64,000 nucleotides of DNA, from the NCBI RefSeq assembly GCF_014192155.1, contig NZ_JACHXO010000006.1:1-64000 (forward strand), read 5' to 3'. Below, piece by piece: positions 26,142 to 34,408 of this stretch. The stretch is from Roseateles terrae (lineage in GTDB: Bacteria > Pseudomonadota > Gammaproteobacteria > Burkholderiales > Burkholderiaceae_C). Every line of letters starts with the position of its first letter. Within the stretch, counting starts at the first letter, position 1. The notes under the pieces are model-generated. The model did no database searches, was not told the DNA's origin, and worked only from the letters and a program-made list of their open reading frames with translations. Both the position numbers and the translations under genes were made by a program.

Positions 26142-27206
26142 ATGTCGAGTGCAGTCGTTGACCTGAGCCAGCGCCGAGGCGAATTGCGGCCGCCGCCAAC
26201 GGGCGGACTGCCTCCGCTGCGTGCGGTGCGTGCGGTGCGCCTCCTTGACCAGCTGCGCGAGCGCATCCGCTACCTGCACTACAGCCGCAGCACAGAGGAC
26301 ATCTACGTCTACTGGTGCCGGGCGTTCATCCGGTTCCATGGGTTGCGGCATCCGCGCGAGATGGGCGGTACCGAGGTTGAGGCGTTCCTGACCTGGTTGG
26401 CGGACGAGCGGCAAGTGGCCAGCGCGACGCACAAGCAGGCCTTGTCGGCACTGCTGTTTCTGTACACGAAGGTGCTGGAACTCAACCTGCCGTGGATCAA
26501 TCAGATCGAACGCCCACGCGTGCGCCGGAGGCTGCCCGTCGTCCTGAGTCGCGAAGAGGTGTCGGCGGTGCTGGGCGGCATGGTCGGCGAGTTGGGCTTG
26601 TTGGCGCGACTCCTCTACGGGACGGGAATGCGCATCAATGAAGCCTTGCAGCTGCAAGTCAAGGATGTGGACTTCGCCCATCAGGCGGTGGTCGTGCGCG
26701 CGGGCGAGGGCGGCAAGGATCGCGTCCTGATGCTGCCCCAGGCCCTGGCGCAGCCGCTGCGAGAGCAACTCGCAAGCTCTCGAAGAGTCTGGGCGCAGGA
26801 AGTGGCTGCGGGGACGGCAGGCGTCGAGATGCCACACGCCCTGGAGCGCAAGTACCCGCGAGCCGGCGCGTCGTGGGCATGGGTCTGGGTGTTTCCTCAA
26901 GACCACCACTCGACCGACCCGCGCAGCGGCGTTGTACATCGGCATCATCTGTACGACCAGACCTTCCAGCGCGCCTTCAAACGCGCCGTCCGGGCCGCGC
27001 AGATCGACAGACCTGCCACGCCTCACACGTTGCGTCACTGTTTCGCGACCCACCTCCTGCAAGCGGGCAGCGATATTCGGACCGTGCAGGACTTGCTCGG
27101 CCACGCCGACGTAGCGACGACCATGATTTACACCCATGTGCTCAAGGTTGGCGGCGGCGCAGTGCGAAGTCCGCTGGACACACTGCCAGTCACCGGGGAG
27201 CTCTGA
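26142..27206 (+). CDS. intI: Integron integrase IntI
   Basis: 354-residue tyrosine recombinase that joins attC and attI sites. The N-terminal SAM-like domain reads [21 protein letters not shown]. The catalytic residues are present: Arg in [11 protein letters not shown], His and Arg in PHTLRHCFA, His in [10 protein letters not shown] and the nucleophile in MIYTHVL. The integron-specific insertion is visible ([13 protein letters not shown], then WVWVFPQ, about residues 220-250), distinguishing it from XerC/D. Full length and undamaged, so probably active. It is transcribed away from the cassettes. The N-terminus has about 25 residues before the conserved start PPLRAVR. A LexA box lies about 100 bases upstream. 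Confidence 0.95.
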   Translation: MSSAVVDLSQRRGELRPPPTGGLPPLRAVRAVRLLDQLRERIRYLHYSRSTEDIYVYWCRAFIRFHGLRHPREMGGTEVEAFLTWLADERQVASATHKQALSALLFLYTKVLELNLPWINQIERPRVRRRLPVVLSREEVSAVLGGMVGELGLLARLLYGTGMRINEALQLQVKDVDFAHQAVVVRAGEGGKDRVLMLPQALAQPLREQLASSRRVWAQEVAAGTAGVEMPHALERKYPRAGASWAWVWVFPQDHHSTDPRSGVVHRHHLYDQTFQRAFKRAVRAAQIDRPATPHTLRHCFATHLLQAGSDIRTVQDLLGHADVATTMIYTHVLKVGGGAVRSPLDTLPVTGEL

Positions 27207-27912
27207 AGCGGACACTGGTGAGCTACCGCTTCGGGCACTTAGCTGCCGGCCGGGACGGAGGGGCTGCGAAGGCAACAGGTCGCGTTGGGCGCGAGCCGGT
27301 CGGCGGCGGCAGTCATTCGGTGGCCCCCTAGCTCGCCGACCCTGATCGGGGCGGCAGGAATCGGAGATGAAGCAGTCGGTCGAGGCTGCCGGCGCTGGAT
27401 GACCGGTATTCGTCGTCGCCGCCGTTCAGGCCTTCGGCGGCGAACGTCTCAGATCACCCTCAAGCGGACGTTGCCGGTGCGAGGCCTCAATACGCTGCGG
27501 CGGTCATTGAATATCCTGGCTACATGAAAGCCGTCTGCCCTCAATGCCATGGAGCGCTTCAGTTCAGCGATGCTTGAGGTCTCTTTGAGGCGCGCTGCTC
27601 AGCGCATGCGAAACGTGCTCATCGAAGCGCGGGACCTCCCGTTCAGCCAGGTCGCAGCCCAGCTATCCTCGGACGACGGCCTTCTGATCGGGACTCTGGC
27701 CGTCTATCGAATGTCTGAGGTCGAGGCCCGGTTGAATGCGGCAGGCGTCCGACCAGAGCGCGTTCCGCACGAGGACGACAGTCGCTGACAGCTGGAAGCG
27801 GCCACCGGCCATGGGGGGCTTCGCAGGCAGTGGACTGTCGGCCACCCTTGGTGGCAGGAGCGACAGCGCCTGCGGGGCACTCAATCCTGAGCGCCCTTGG
27901 CGGGCACGAGCG
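27207..27912. other. Region between intI and lipA
   Basis: About 700 bases. A perfect 9-base hairpin at 27416-27443 (arms TCGCCGCCG and CGGCGGCGA) has no U-run, so it is not a clear terminator. At 27524 a frame starts MKAVCPQCHGALQF, like the first half of a zinc ribbon, and stops after 17 codons. A second small frame at 27549-27788 in another phase is listed separately. No attC cores or transposase remains are seen. Confidence 0.5.
27549..27788 (+). CDS. Hypothetical 79-residue protein, possibly part of a broken gene
   Basis: Reads MERFSSAMLEVSLRRAAQRMRNVLIEARDLPFSQVAAQLSSDDG, helical and charged, with no family recognised. It overlaps in another frame with a short ORF from 27524 that begins with a CPQCHG zinc-ribbon-like half. 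One frameshift would join them into a roughly 88-residue protein, so this may be a decayed gene. Codon character is only fair. Confidence 0.3.
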   Translation: MERFSSAMLEVSLRRAAQRMRNVLIEARDLPFSQVAAQLSSDDGLLIGTLAVYRMSEVEARLNAAGVRPERVPHEDDSR

Positions 27913-28914
27913 TCAGCGAGTGGTGGGATCGATCTTTTCCAGGGCTGCGTGAGCCTGCTGATCCGCGTGGTAGCTGCTTCGCACCATCGCGCCCACGGCG
28001 GCGTGGGTGAAGCCCATCTTGTAGGCCTCTTCCTCGAACATCTTGAAGGTGTCCGGGTGCACGTAGCGACGCACCGGCAGATGGTGACCCGACGGCGCCA
28101 GATATTGGCCGATGGTCAGCATGTCGATGTTGTGCTCGCGCATGTCGCGCATCACCTGCAGGATCTCTTCGTCCGTCTCGCCCAGACCCACCATGATGCC
28201 GCTCTTGGTCGGCACGTTCGGCACTTCTTCCTTGAAGCGCTTGAGCAGGTTCAGGCTGAACTGGTAGTCCGATCCCGGACGCGCTTCCTTGTACAGGCGC
28301 GGCGCCGTCTCCAGGTTGTGATTCATCACGTCCGGCGGTGCGGCGCGCAGGATGTCCAGCGCACGGTCCATACGGCCGCGGAAGTCCGGCACCAGCACTT
28401 CAATCTGCGTCTTCGGGCTCAGCGCACGCACCTGACGGATGCACTCGGCAAAGTGCCCGGCACCGCCGTCCCGCAGGTCGTCGCGGTCCACGCTGGTGAT
28501 CACCACGTAGTTCAACTTCAACGCGGCGATCGTCTTGGCCAGGTTCATCGGCTCGTCGACGTCCAGCGGATCGGGGCGGCCGTGGCCCACGTCGCAGAAC
28601 GGGCAGCGACGGGTGCACTTGTCACCCATGATCATGAAGGTGGCCGTGCCCTTGCCGAAGCACTCCCCGATGTTCGGGCAGGACGCTTCCTCACAGACCG
28701 TGTGCAGCTTGTGCTCGCGCAGGATCTGCTTGATCTCGTAGAAGCGGGTGGTCGGCGAGCCCGCCTTCACCCGGATCCAGTCCGGCTTCTTCAGGATCTC
28801 GGCCGGCACGATCTTGATTGGGATCCGCGCCGTCTTGGCCTGGGCCTTCTGTTTGGCGGTCGCGTCGTAATCGGCCGCGCTTTTTGCTTCGTGCGTGATG
28901 TTCTCGGTTGCCAT
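27913..28914 (-). CDS. lipA: Lipoyl synthase (radical SAM)
   Basis: 333-residue cytoplasmic enzyme that inserts two sulfurs into protein-bound octanoate to make lipoate. Two 4Fe-4S sites are visible: the auxiliary-cluster motif [12 protein letters not shown] and the radical-SAM motif [10 protein letters not shown] (C-x3-C-x2-C). The C-terminal serine of the auxiliary cluster is in MVRSSYHAD. It follows lipB on the same strand with a 24-base gap, the normal betaproteobacterial order. Length and termini fit the family. Confidence 0.97.
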   Translation of the reverse strand: MATENITHEAKSAADYDATAKQKAQAKTARIPIKIVPAEILKKPDWIRVKAGSPTTRFYEIKQILREHKLHTVCEEASCPNIGECFGKGTATFMIMGDKCTRRCPFCDVGHGRPDPLDVDEPMNLAKTIAALKLNYVVITSVDRDDLRDGGAGHFAECIRQVRALSPKTQIEVLVPDFRGRMDRALDILRAAPPDVMNHNLETAPRLYKEARPGSDYQFSLNLLKRFKEEVPNVPTKSGIMVGLGETDEEILQVMRDMREHNIDMLTIGQYLAPSGHHLPVRRYVHPDTFKMFEEEAYKMGFTHAAVGAMVRSSYHADQQAHAALEKIDPTTR

Positions 28915-28938
28915 GGCAGGCGATGCTCCGTCGGAAGC

Positions 28939-29607
28939 TCAGGGGCTCAGCTGCGCTTCCAGGCGCTCGCCGAACCGCCGGGCCACCGTGGCCCAGTCCG
29001 TGAAAACCCCCAGTGTACCGAGGTCCACCGTCGCCAGTCCGGCATACCCGCAGGGGTTGATGCCGTAGAAGGGCTTCAGGTCCATCGCCACATTGAGGGC
29101 AACCCCGTGATACGTGCAGTGCCGGCTCACCTTGATCCCCAGCGCAGCGACCTTTCCGAGCCCCTTGAACGGGTCGGTCGGATCCGGCGGCATGGACAGT
29201 GCGCCATGCGCCCCCGGATCGTCCAGACGCACATAAATGCCGGGGGCGCCCGCCACGCGATGGCCGGTGATGCCCACCGATTCGAGTGTCTGGATGACCG
29301 CGGTTTCCAGCCGGAACACATATTCCTTGACGTAGATGCCCAGGCGCTTGAGGTCCACCAGCGGATAGGCGACCACCTGGCCGGGTCCGTGATAGGTCAC
29401 CTGCCCGCCGCGATTGGTCTGGATGACCGGGATGCCGGCAGGCGCCAGCACATGATCCGCCTGCCCGGCCAGACCCTGGGTGTAGACCGGGTCGAACTCG
29501 CAGAGCCAAAGTTCATCGGGAGTGTCGGGGGTGCGGGCGTCGGTGAAGGCGCGCATCGCCTCCAGCGTGGCCGCATAGTCGACGCGGCCCAGGGTCTTGA
29601 TCAACAT
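28939..29607 (-). CDS. lipB: Octanoyl-ACP:protein N-octanoyltransferase
   Basis: 222 residues. LipB moves octanoyl from ACP to lipoyl domains, giving the substrate for LipA. The family motif [12 protein letters not shown] is present, followed by [12 protein letters not shown] (with the essential Lys) and the thioester cysteine in [10 protein letters not shown]. It is cytoplasmic and lies just upstream of lipA. A Sel1-repeat gene on the opposite strand separates it from ybeD, which in many relatives precedes lipB directly. Confidence 0.96.
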   Translation of the reverse strand: MLIKTLGRVDYAATLEAMRAFTDARTPDTPDELWLCEFDPVYTQGLAGQADHVLAPAGIPVIQTNRGGQVTYHGPGQVVAYPLVDLKRLGIYVKEYVFRLETAVIQTLESVGITGHRVAGAPGIYVRLDDPGAHGALSMPPDPTDPFKGLGKVAALGIKVSRHCTYHGVALNVAMDLKPFYGINPCGYAGLATVDLGTLGVFTDWATVARRFGERLEAQLSP

Positions 29608-29667
29608 GTCGGCATGCTAGCGGTGAACTGCATAGGATGAGGCCAGTCGGGACTTTGGGGATGCAGC

Positions 29668-30657
29668 ATGACGGTCAGATTCTCACGCGACGGGGGCGGT
29701 TGGCGCGCCGCCTGGCATGGCCGGGTCACCCGGGCCGCAGCGATGGCCGGGATTGCAGTGATGGCCGCCACAGGAGCGACGACCACGGCGACGGCGGCGC
29801 CGAAGGACGGGCCGAACGGGCCATCTCCCTCGACCGCGTCCGCACGGTCATCCAGCGGCAGCTCCACATCTTCGGCTGTCGCGGCAACGGACGTCGTGGT
29901 GGGCATTGCCGACGCGGCGTCTGCCACCACCCAGGCCGACGACCGGCCGGTCCCCCCTGCGTCCGCTTCGGCTGCCTCAATCCCCTCTGCCGCCTCTGCC
30001 GCTGAGGCAGCGTCAGCGCCAACTCCGGGCGCCAGTGCGGCCGCGCGGGCCAGCAAGGGCACCAGCGCCATCACCCTGGAGACTGCTTTGGCCGCCTATG
30101 AGCAGCGCCGCTGGCGGCAGGCGGAGCGGCAGTTCGGTGAACTCGCGGCTCGCGGTGAAGCGCTGGGCGACTACAACCTCGCCATGATGCATTTGCGCCG
30201 GGAGGCCGCGCGGCCGGATCTGGCGCTGGCGCAGCAACTGCTCAAGCGTGCCGCGTCGCGCGGACTGGTGCGGGCCGAGCTGTCGCTGGGCCAGTTCTAC
30301 GAAGAAGGGGTGCTGGGCCGCAAGGACCTGGTCCAGGCCCATACCTGGTATCTCAAGGCGGCGGAACACGGCAGCGTGGATGCCCAAGTCGCCGTGGGCA
30401 CCGCTTTTTATCTGGGCAGGGGCGCCCCGCCCGACATGGCCCAGGCCGCCCGCTGGTATCGCGAGGCAGCCAATGGCGGCGATGTGGGTGCCCAGTACCT
30501 CATTGCCTCGATGTATGAGACGGGCCTGGGCGTCGGCAAGGACTTGCGGCTGGCCAGCTACTGGTACGCGGCGGCAGCCAGCAACGGCGACGTCGCCGCC
30601 AAGGCCAAGGTGAAGGCGCTGGCGGAGACGATGTCTTCTGAAGCGGCGGCCATCTGA
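29668..30657 (+). CDS. Exported Sel1-repeat protein
   Basis: 329 residues. A signal-like N-terminus (AAAMAGIAVMAATGATTTATAAP) is followed by about 100 residues of Ala/Ser/Pro-rich linker and then four to five Sel1/TPR-like repeats, e.g. AQAAHTWYLKAAEHGS-type units (LVQAHTWYLKAAEHGSVDAQ, MAQAARWYREAANGGDVGAQ). Sel1 repeats form superhelical protein-binding surfaces; the partner is unknown. It lies on the plus strand between lipB and ybeD, divergent from lipB and convergent with ybeD (10-base gap). Confidence 0.82.
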   Translation: MTVRFSRDGGGWRAAWHGRVTRAAAMAGIAVMAATGATTTATAAPKDGPNGPSPSTASARSSSGSSTSSAVAATDVVVGIADAASATTQADDRPVPPASASAASIPSAASAAEAASAPTPGASAAARASKGTSAITLETALAAYEQRRWRQAERQFGELAARGEALGDYNLAMMHLRREAARPDLALAQQLLKRAASRGLVRAELSLGQFYEEGVLGRKDLVQAHTWYLKAAEHGSVDAQVAVGTAFYLGRGAPPDMAQAARWYREAANGGDVGAQYLIASMYETGLGVGKDLRLASYWYAAAASNGDVAAKAKVKALAETMSSEAAAI

Positions 30658-30667
30658 GGCGCCACGA

Positions 30668-30958
30668 TCAGAACACCACCTTCACCATCGGATGGGTGGT
30701 GAGGGTGCGATAGAGCTCATCCAGCTGTTCGCGGCTGGTGGCGGTCACCGTGATGGTGATGCCCAGGTAATTGCCGCCCTTGCTCGGACGGTGCTCGACC
30801 TTCGACTCGTCAAACGTGGGGTCGAACTGGCGCGCAATCGACACGATCGCCTCGGGGAAGCCTTCCACGTGGGCGCCCATCACCTTGATGGGGAACTGGG
30901 ACGGGTACTCGATCAGGGACTGCTCGGGCGGAATCGGGGAATTGAATGCGCTAGTCAT
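30668..30958 (-). CDS. ybeD: YbeD/DUF493 family protein
   Basis: 96 residues, small alpha/beta ACT-like fold. Family stretches: LIEYPSQFPIKVMG, KGGNYLGITITVTATS and LDELYRTLTTHPMVKVVF at the very C-terminus. DUF493 proteins are commonly encoded beside lipB, as here, but their role is not established. The gene follows dat with a 23-base gap and is probably cotranscribed with it. Confidence 0.9.
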   Translation of the reverse strand: MTSAFNSPIPPEQSLIEYPSQFPIKVMGAHVEGFPEAIVSIARQFDPTFDESKVEHRPSKGGNYLGITITVTATSREQLDELYRTLTTHPMVKVVF

Positions 30959-30981
30959 GGTGACATCCTACTTGGGGTCGA

Positions 30982-31863
30982 TCACATGCTCTGCAAGAGC
31001 TTGGCCCGCTGGTAGGCCTCGTACAGCCGCGCGTAGACCGGTCCGGGGCGACCGCGCAGGGCGCCATGGCCCACGGGTTCATGGTCCAGCCGGGTGACGG
31101 CCACCACTTCCTTGGTGGCCGAACTCAGCAGAATCTCGTCGGCCGTCGGCAGTTCCGATTCCGCGATCGGGCACAGGTTGTAGGCCAGGCCCAGCTCCTC
31201 GCACAGCTCCGCCAGCAGCCCCACCCGCACGCCTTCCAGCAACAGTTCGCCGGGTGGCGGCCCCAGCAGCGCGCCGTCGCGCACGATCCACACATTGCTG
31301 GCCGAAGCTTCGGTCAGATAGCCGTCGCGCACCAGCAGCGTCTCGTCCGCGCCCTGGTCGGCGGACATCTGCCGCGCCAGTACATTGCCCAGCAGCGAGG
31401 TGCTCTTGATATCTCCGCGCTGCCAGCGGAAGTCGCGCGCCGTGACCACCGCAAGGCCTTGATGCCGCTGTTCCGGCGTCAGCGCCCGCTGCGGGCTTGC
31501 ATACACCAGCACCGTCGGCTCCAGATCCTTCGGCATCACATGGTCACGCGGCGCCACGCCGCGGGTCACCTGCAGATAGATCCACTGATCCTCGTGGTCC
31601 GGCAGATGGGAGATCAGGCTGCGAAACAGGTCCAGCCACGCTTCGCGCTCGTAGGGGTCTTCGATGCGTAGGGCTTTGAGGCTGCGGCCGAGGCGGTCCA
31701 GGTGGTCGTGCACCCGGAACATTCGCTTTCCATAGACGGGGATGAGTTCGTAGACGCCGTCCCCGAACATGAATCCGCGATCCATCACAGGCACACGGGC
31801 CTCACCCAACAGGCCGAGGTGGCCATTGAGGTAGCAGGGCAGCTCGTTCCAGGGCATGGTCAT
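30982..31863 (-). CDS. dat: D-amino-acid transaminase (PLP fold type IV)
   Basis: 293 residues. Class IV aminotransferase features: MDRGFMFGDGVYELIPVY near the N-terminus, the PLP lysine in RGDIKSTSLLGNVLARQ, and the TEASASNVWIV loop. D-alanine aminotransferase supplies D-Glu and D-Ala for peptidoglycan; a branched-chain or aminodeoxychorismate-lyase relative cannot be fully excluded. A GGAGA lies 7 bases before the chosen ATG at 31863. Its neighbours dacA and ybeD fit the usual order. Confidence 0.88.
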   Translation of the reverse strand: MTMPWNELPCYLNGHLGLLGEARVPVMDRGFMFGDGVYELIPVYGKRMFRVHDHLDRLGRSLKALRIEDPYEREAWLDLFRSLISHLPDHEDQWIYLQVTRGVAPRDHVMPKDLEPTVLVYASPQRALTPEQRHQGLAVVTARDFRWQRGDIKSTSLLGNVLARQMSADQGADETLLVRDGYLTEASASNVWIVRDGALLGPPPGELLLEGVRVGLLAELCEELGLAYNLCPIAESELPTADEILLSSATKEVVAVTRLDHEPVGHGALRGRPGPVYARLYEAYQRAKLLQSM

Positions 31864-32002
31864 CAGCGGTTCTCCCGTGCAGCGCTCCCATTATCAACAT
31901 CTGAAGGCCGAGCGGCGGTGCTGCTGATCAACGGTCGCAGCGACCTGCACCACCCCTGCCCCCCACCCCAATCGTCAAACACCTCGATTCGAGGACGGCA
32001 GT

Positions 32003-32085
32003 GGGCCGGGGCTGTTGACGGAAGTAAAGAAGGGAATGGCCGGCGGAGCCGGACAGGAATGACATGAAGTCAACAGCCCCGGCCC
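32003..32085. repeat. 17-base perfect inverted repeat around a 49-base spacer
   Basis: Arms GGGCCGGGGCTGTTGAC (32003-32019) and GTCAACAGCCCCGGCCC (32069-32085) match perfectly. The spacer holds a smaller hairpin (CCGGC-GGA-GCCGG). It lies in the non-coding gap between dacA and dat, about 140 bases upstream of dat. It would form a very stable long stem in RNA. No transposase or IS-like features are nearby. Confidence 0.7.
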
Positions 32086-32184
32086 GCTGGCGTCCGGAGC
32101 GCAAGGCACGATGGGCTGCCGTCAGAAGCGCGAAATCCGCTGCAGTCCCGAGCGCGGGGCACAAGAACAAGCTGCCAGAAAGCA

Positions 32185-32210
32185 GAAACGCCACCCGAGG
32201 GCGGCGTTTC
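32185..32210 (-). terminator. Probable terminator of dacA
   Basis: GAAACGCC (32185-32192) pairs perfectly with GGCGTTTC (32203-32210) around a C/G-rich centre, 34 bases downstream of the dacA stop. On the minus strand it is followed only by a broken U-run (CTGCTTTC), so termination may be partial. Confidence 0.55.
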
Positions 32211-32243
32211 TGTCTGTCGTTCACCGAGAACGCAATCCGGCGA

Positions 32244-33404
32244 TCACTTGATCCACAACCGGATCGCATCCCAGGCGCGGCCGAAGATGCCGGCCAGCGG
32301 CACTTCCTGCTGCACCACCAGCGGCACCTCGGTCACCGTCGCGCCGGCGGCGGTGGTCACCTTCAAGGTTCCCACACGCTGACCCGCCGCCAATGGCGCC
32401 ACCAGCGGATCCGTCCGCTGCACTTCGGTCTTCAGCTTGCTGCCCTCGCCGCGCGGCACTGCCACAAACACCGGTCCTGCGGCGCCGAGCTTCGCTTCCG
32501 CGCTGGTGCCCTTCCACACCTGCGCCGTCGTGATCGCCTGGTTCGCATCAAACAGCCGCACCGCATCGAAGGCAGCGTAGCCCCAGTTCAGCAGCTTCTG
32601 GCTTTCCGTCGCACGCGCTTCCTTCGATGCCGTGCCCATCACCACGCTCAGCAGCCGGCGCTTGCCATTGGGCACGTCCCGCTGCGCACTCGCTGCCAGG
32701 CAATAGCCCGCTGCGTCAGTGAAGCCCGTCTTGCCACCATCCACCGTCGGATCGCGCGTCAGCAGCAGATTCCGGTTGTACTGGCGGATCTTGTTGAAGG
32801 TGTATTCCTTCTTCGAGTAGTAGTCCGCGTAGTACTGCGGGAAGTCCTGGATCACATGCGCGAACACCACGGCAATATCCCGCGCACTCGTCTTGTGGCC
32901 CGGCTCGGTGATGCCCGTCACGTTCTTGAAGCTGGTGTTCTTCAACCCCCAGGCCTGCGCCTGACGGTTCATCAGCGCCACGAACTGGTCCACCGAACCC
33001 GCCACGCCTTCGGCCAGCGCCACCGACGCATCATTGCCGGACTGGATGATCATGCCGCGCAGCAGCTCGTCCACCTTCGGCGTCATCGTCGTGTCGATGA
33101 ACATCAGCGACGGATCGCCCTTGCGCTCATCCCAGGCCCGCTTCGAAATCGGCAGCGTCTGGTCCAGCGTCAGCCGCTTGGCCTTCAGGGCGTCGAACAC
33201 CACATACGCCGTCATCAGCTTGGTCAGCGAGGCGGGATCCTGCGGCACATCCGCTTCGCGCTCGGCGAGCGTCTGATGCGTCGTCAGGTCCATCAGCACA
33301 TAGTTGCGTGCCGCGATCTCGGGCGGCTGCACCTGCGCCTGCACGGCCACCGCGGTCAGCAGTCCGGTGGCCAGCGCCATCAAGGGAGCAAGGAATCGTT
33401 TCAT
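32244..33404 (-). CDS. dacA: D-alanyl-D-alanine carboxypeptidase (PBP5/6 type)
   Basis: 386 residues with a signal peptide (MKRFLAPLMALATGLLTAVAVQAQ), exported to the periplasm and probably held by a C-terminal amphipathic helix (FGRAWDAIRLWIK). It trims the terminal D-Ala of peptidoglycan side chains. Penicillin-binding motifs in order: SLTK (active serine), SGN, and KTG in DGGKTGFTDAAG; the beta-rich PBP5 C-terminal domain follows. The start was set at MKRFLAP; the open frame upstream is not signal-like. It is the last gene of a minus-strand run hemJ-vanZ-ferredoxin-hydrolase-dacA. Confidence 0.95.
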   Translation of the reverse strand: MKRFLAPLMALATGLLTAVAVQAQVQPPEIAARNYVLMDLTTHQTLAEREADVPQDPASLTKLMTAYVVFDALKAKRLTLDQTLPISKRAWDERKGDPSLMFIDTTMTPKVDELLRGMIIQSGNDASVALAEGVAGSVDQFVALMNRQAQAWGLKNTSFKNVTGITEPGHKTSARDIAVVFAHVIQDFPQYYADYYSKKEYTFNKIRQYNRNLLLTRDPTVDGGKTGFTDAAGYCLAASAQRDVPNGKRRLLSVVMGTASKEARATESQKLLNWGYAAFDAVRLFDANQAITTAQVWKGTSAEAKLGAAGPVFVAVPRGEGSKLKTEVQRTDPLVAPLAAGQRVGTLKVTTAAGATVTEVPLVVQQEVPLAGIFGRAWDAIRLWIK

Positions 33405-33432
33405 GCGGGAGAGGTCCTCAGGTGGGGCGCAA

Positions 33433-34071
33433 TCAGGCGGGTTGGGTCCCGGCGGGATGCCAGCTGCGCAGCACCAAATTCTTGAGCAGCGGCAACTGCC
33501 CATGGAAGAAATGCCCGACGCCGGGCACCACGATCACCGGCAACGCCTGCGGGCGCGCCCAGTCCAGCACCGCGGTCAGCGGCACCACATCGTCTTGTTC
33601 ACCGTGGATGACCACGGTCGTGGCGGGCACCGTGGCCACGCCGAAGCGGCTCGCGGCCGGGCCCACCAGCAGCAGTCGCTCGGCCGGGTCGTCCAGCCGC
33701 AGCGCCGCCTGGGACGCTACAAAACCACCGAACGAAAAACCGGCCAAGGCCAGCGGCAGACCGGCTTTGCGGAAGGCAGCCACCACGGCCAGCGCATCGT
33801 CCACTTCGCCGCGGCCTTCGTCCCAGCCGCCCTGCGACTGCCCGATGCCTCGGAAATTGAAGCGCACTGTGCGGTAGCCCATGTGCAGGAAACCGCGGGC
33901 CACCGTCTGGACCACCTTGTTGTCCATCGTGCCGCCTTGCGTCGGATTCGGATGGCAGATCACCACCACGCCGCGCAAGGACTGGCCATCCGCCAGGGTC
34001 GGTTCATCGATGGCGCATTCGATCTCGCCGGCCGGCCCGGCGATCTGCCGGCGCTGGGTCTGAGCATTCAT
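33433..34071 (-). CDS. Alpha/beta hydrolase (YfhR/dienelactone-hydrolase-like)
   Basis: 212 residues, cytoplasmic. VVICHPNPTQGGTMDNKVV (oxyanion loop), nucleophile elbow AGFSFGGFVAS, acid in VIHGEQDDVVPL and histidine in VPGVGHFFHG are all present, so the catalytic triad is complete. Proteins like this are widespread next to 2Fe-2S ferredoxin and dacA genes in Burkholderiales; the substrate is unknown. 13 bases separate it from the ferredoxin gene. Confidence 0.88.
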   Translation of the reverse strand: MNAQTQRRQIAGPAGEIECAIDEPTLADGQSLRGVVVICHPNPTQGGTMDNKVVQTVARGFLHMGYRTVRFNFRGIGQSQGGWDEGRGEVDDALAVVAAFRKAGLPLALAGFSFGGFVASQAALRLDDPAERLLLVGPAASRFGVATVPATTVVIHGEQDDVVPLTAVLDWARPQALPVIVVPGVGHFFHGQLPLLKNLVLRSWHPAGTQPA

Positions 34072-34084
34072 GCAGCGCCTCCGT

Positions 34085-34408
34085 TCAGCGTCCGACGTTG
34101 TCCGGCAGCACCAGACGGTCCACCACTTCGCCCTGCTTCAGATGGCGCTCGACGATTTCGTCGATGTCGCTGCGGTCCACAAAGGTGTACCAGACGGCAT
34201 CGGGATAGACCACCGCCACCGGGCCGCCGGCGCAGCGGTCCAGGCAGCCGGCCTTGTTGACCCGTACCCCGCCTTTGCCGGCCAGTCCCTCGGACTTCAC
34301 CCGCTTCTTGCAGTGATCAAACGCTTCCTGAGCCCCATGCTGAGCGCAGGCGTTTTCGCCGTCGCGCTGGTTCAGGCAGAAGAAGATGTGACGCTGGTAA
34401 TAGCTCAT
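34085..34408 (-). CDS. Thioredoxin-fold 2Fe-2S ferredoxin
   Basis: 107 residues. Cluster ligands are likely the cysteines in FFCLNQRDGENAC and in NKAGCLDRCAGGPV, the pattern of (2Fe-2S) proteins related to the NuoE/Shethna class. Electron-transfer partner unknown. The ATG overlaps the stop of the VanZ gene by 4 bases, indicating coupled translation. Confidence 0.88.
   Translation of the reverse strand: MSYYQRHIFFCLNQRDGENACAQHGAQEAFDHCKKRVKSEGLAGKGGVRVNKAGCLDRCAGGPVAVVYPDAVWYTFVDRSDIDEIVERHLKQGEVVDRLVLPDNVGR

Larger units (their letters stand above)
19502..27206 (-). mobile_element. Chromosomal integron: intI, attI and cassette array
   Basis: A full-length integron integrase (26142-27206, plus strand) sits at the right end. 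To its left are an attI-like core and an array whose attC sites (RYYYAAC...GTTRRRY) and most genes read away from intI on the minus strand. Sites are recognised at 20029-21310 (split by an IS), 21720-21788, 22308-22418, 24400-24455, 25208-25319 and 25394-25451. Cassette genes sit tightly against the sites, with a stop or start inside several core sites, as expected. Two genes (23572 and 24590) run the other way. The element lies between an efflux operon and lipA. No antibiotic-resistance cassette is seen, so it looks like a sedentary environmental integron. Confidence 0.88.

Noticed and set aside
19502..27206. CRISPR array or antibiotic-resistance cassettes
   Set aside because: The repeats here are attC sites of unequal sequence and spacing, not CRISPR repeats, and none of the cassette proteins resembles a known resistance enzyme.
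27736..29640. 634-residue plus-strand frame across lipA and lipB
   Set aside because: Both genes on the other strand have complete catalytic motifs; this frame has none.
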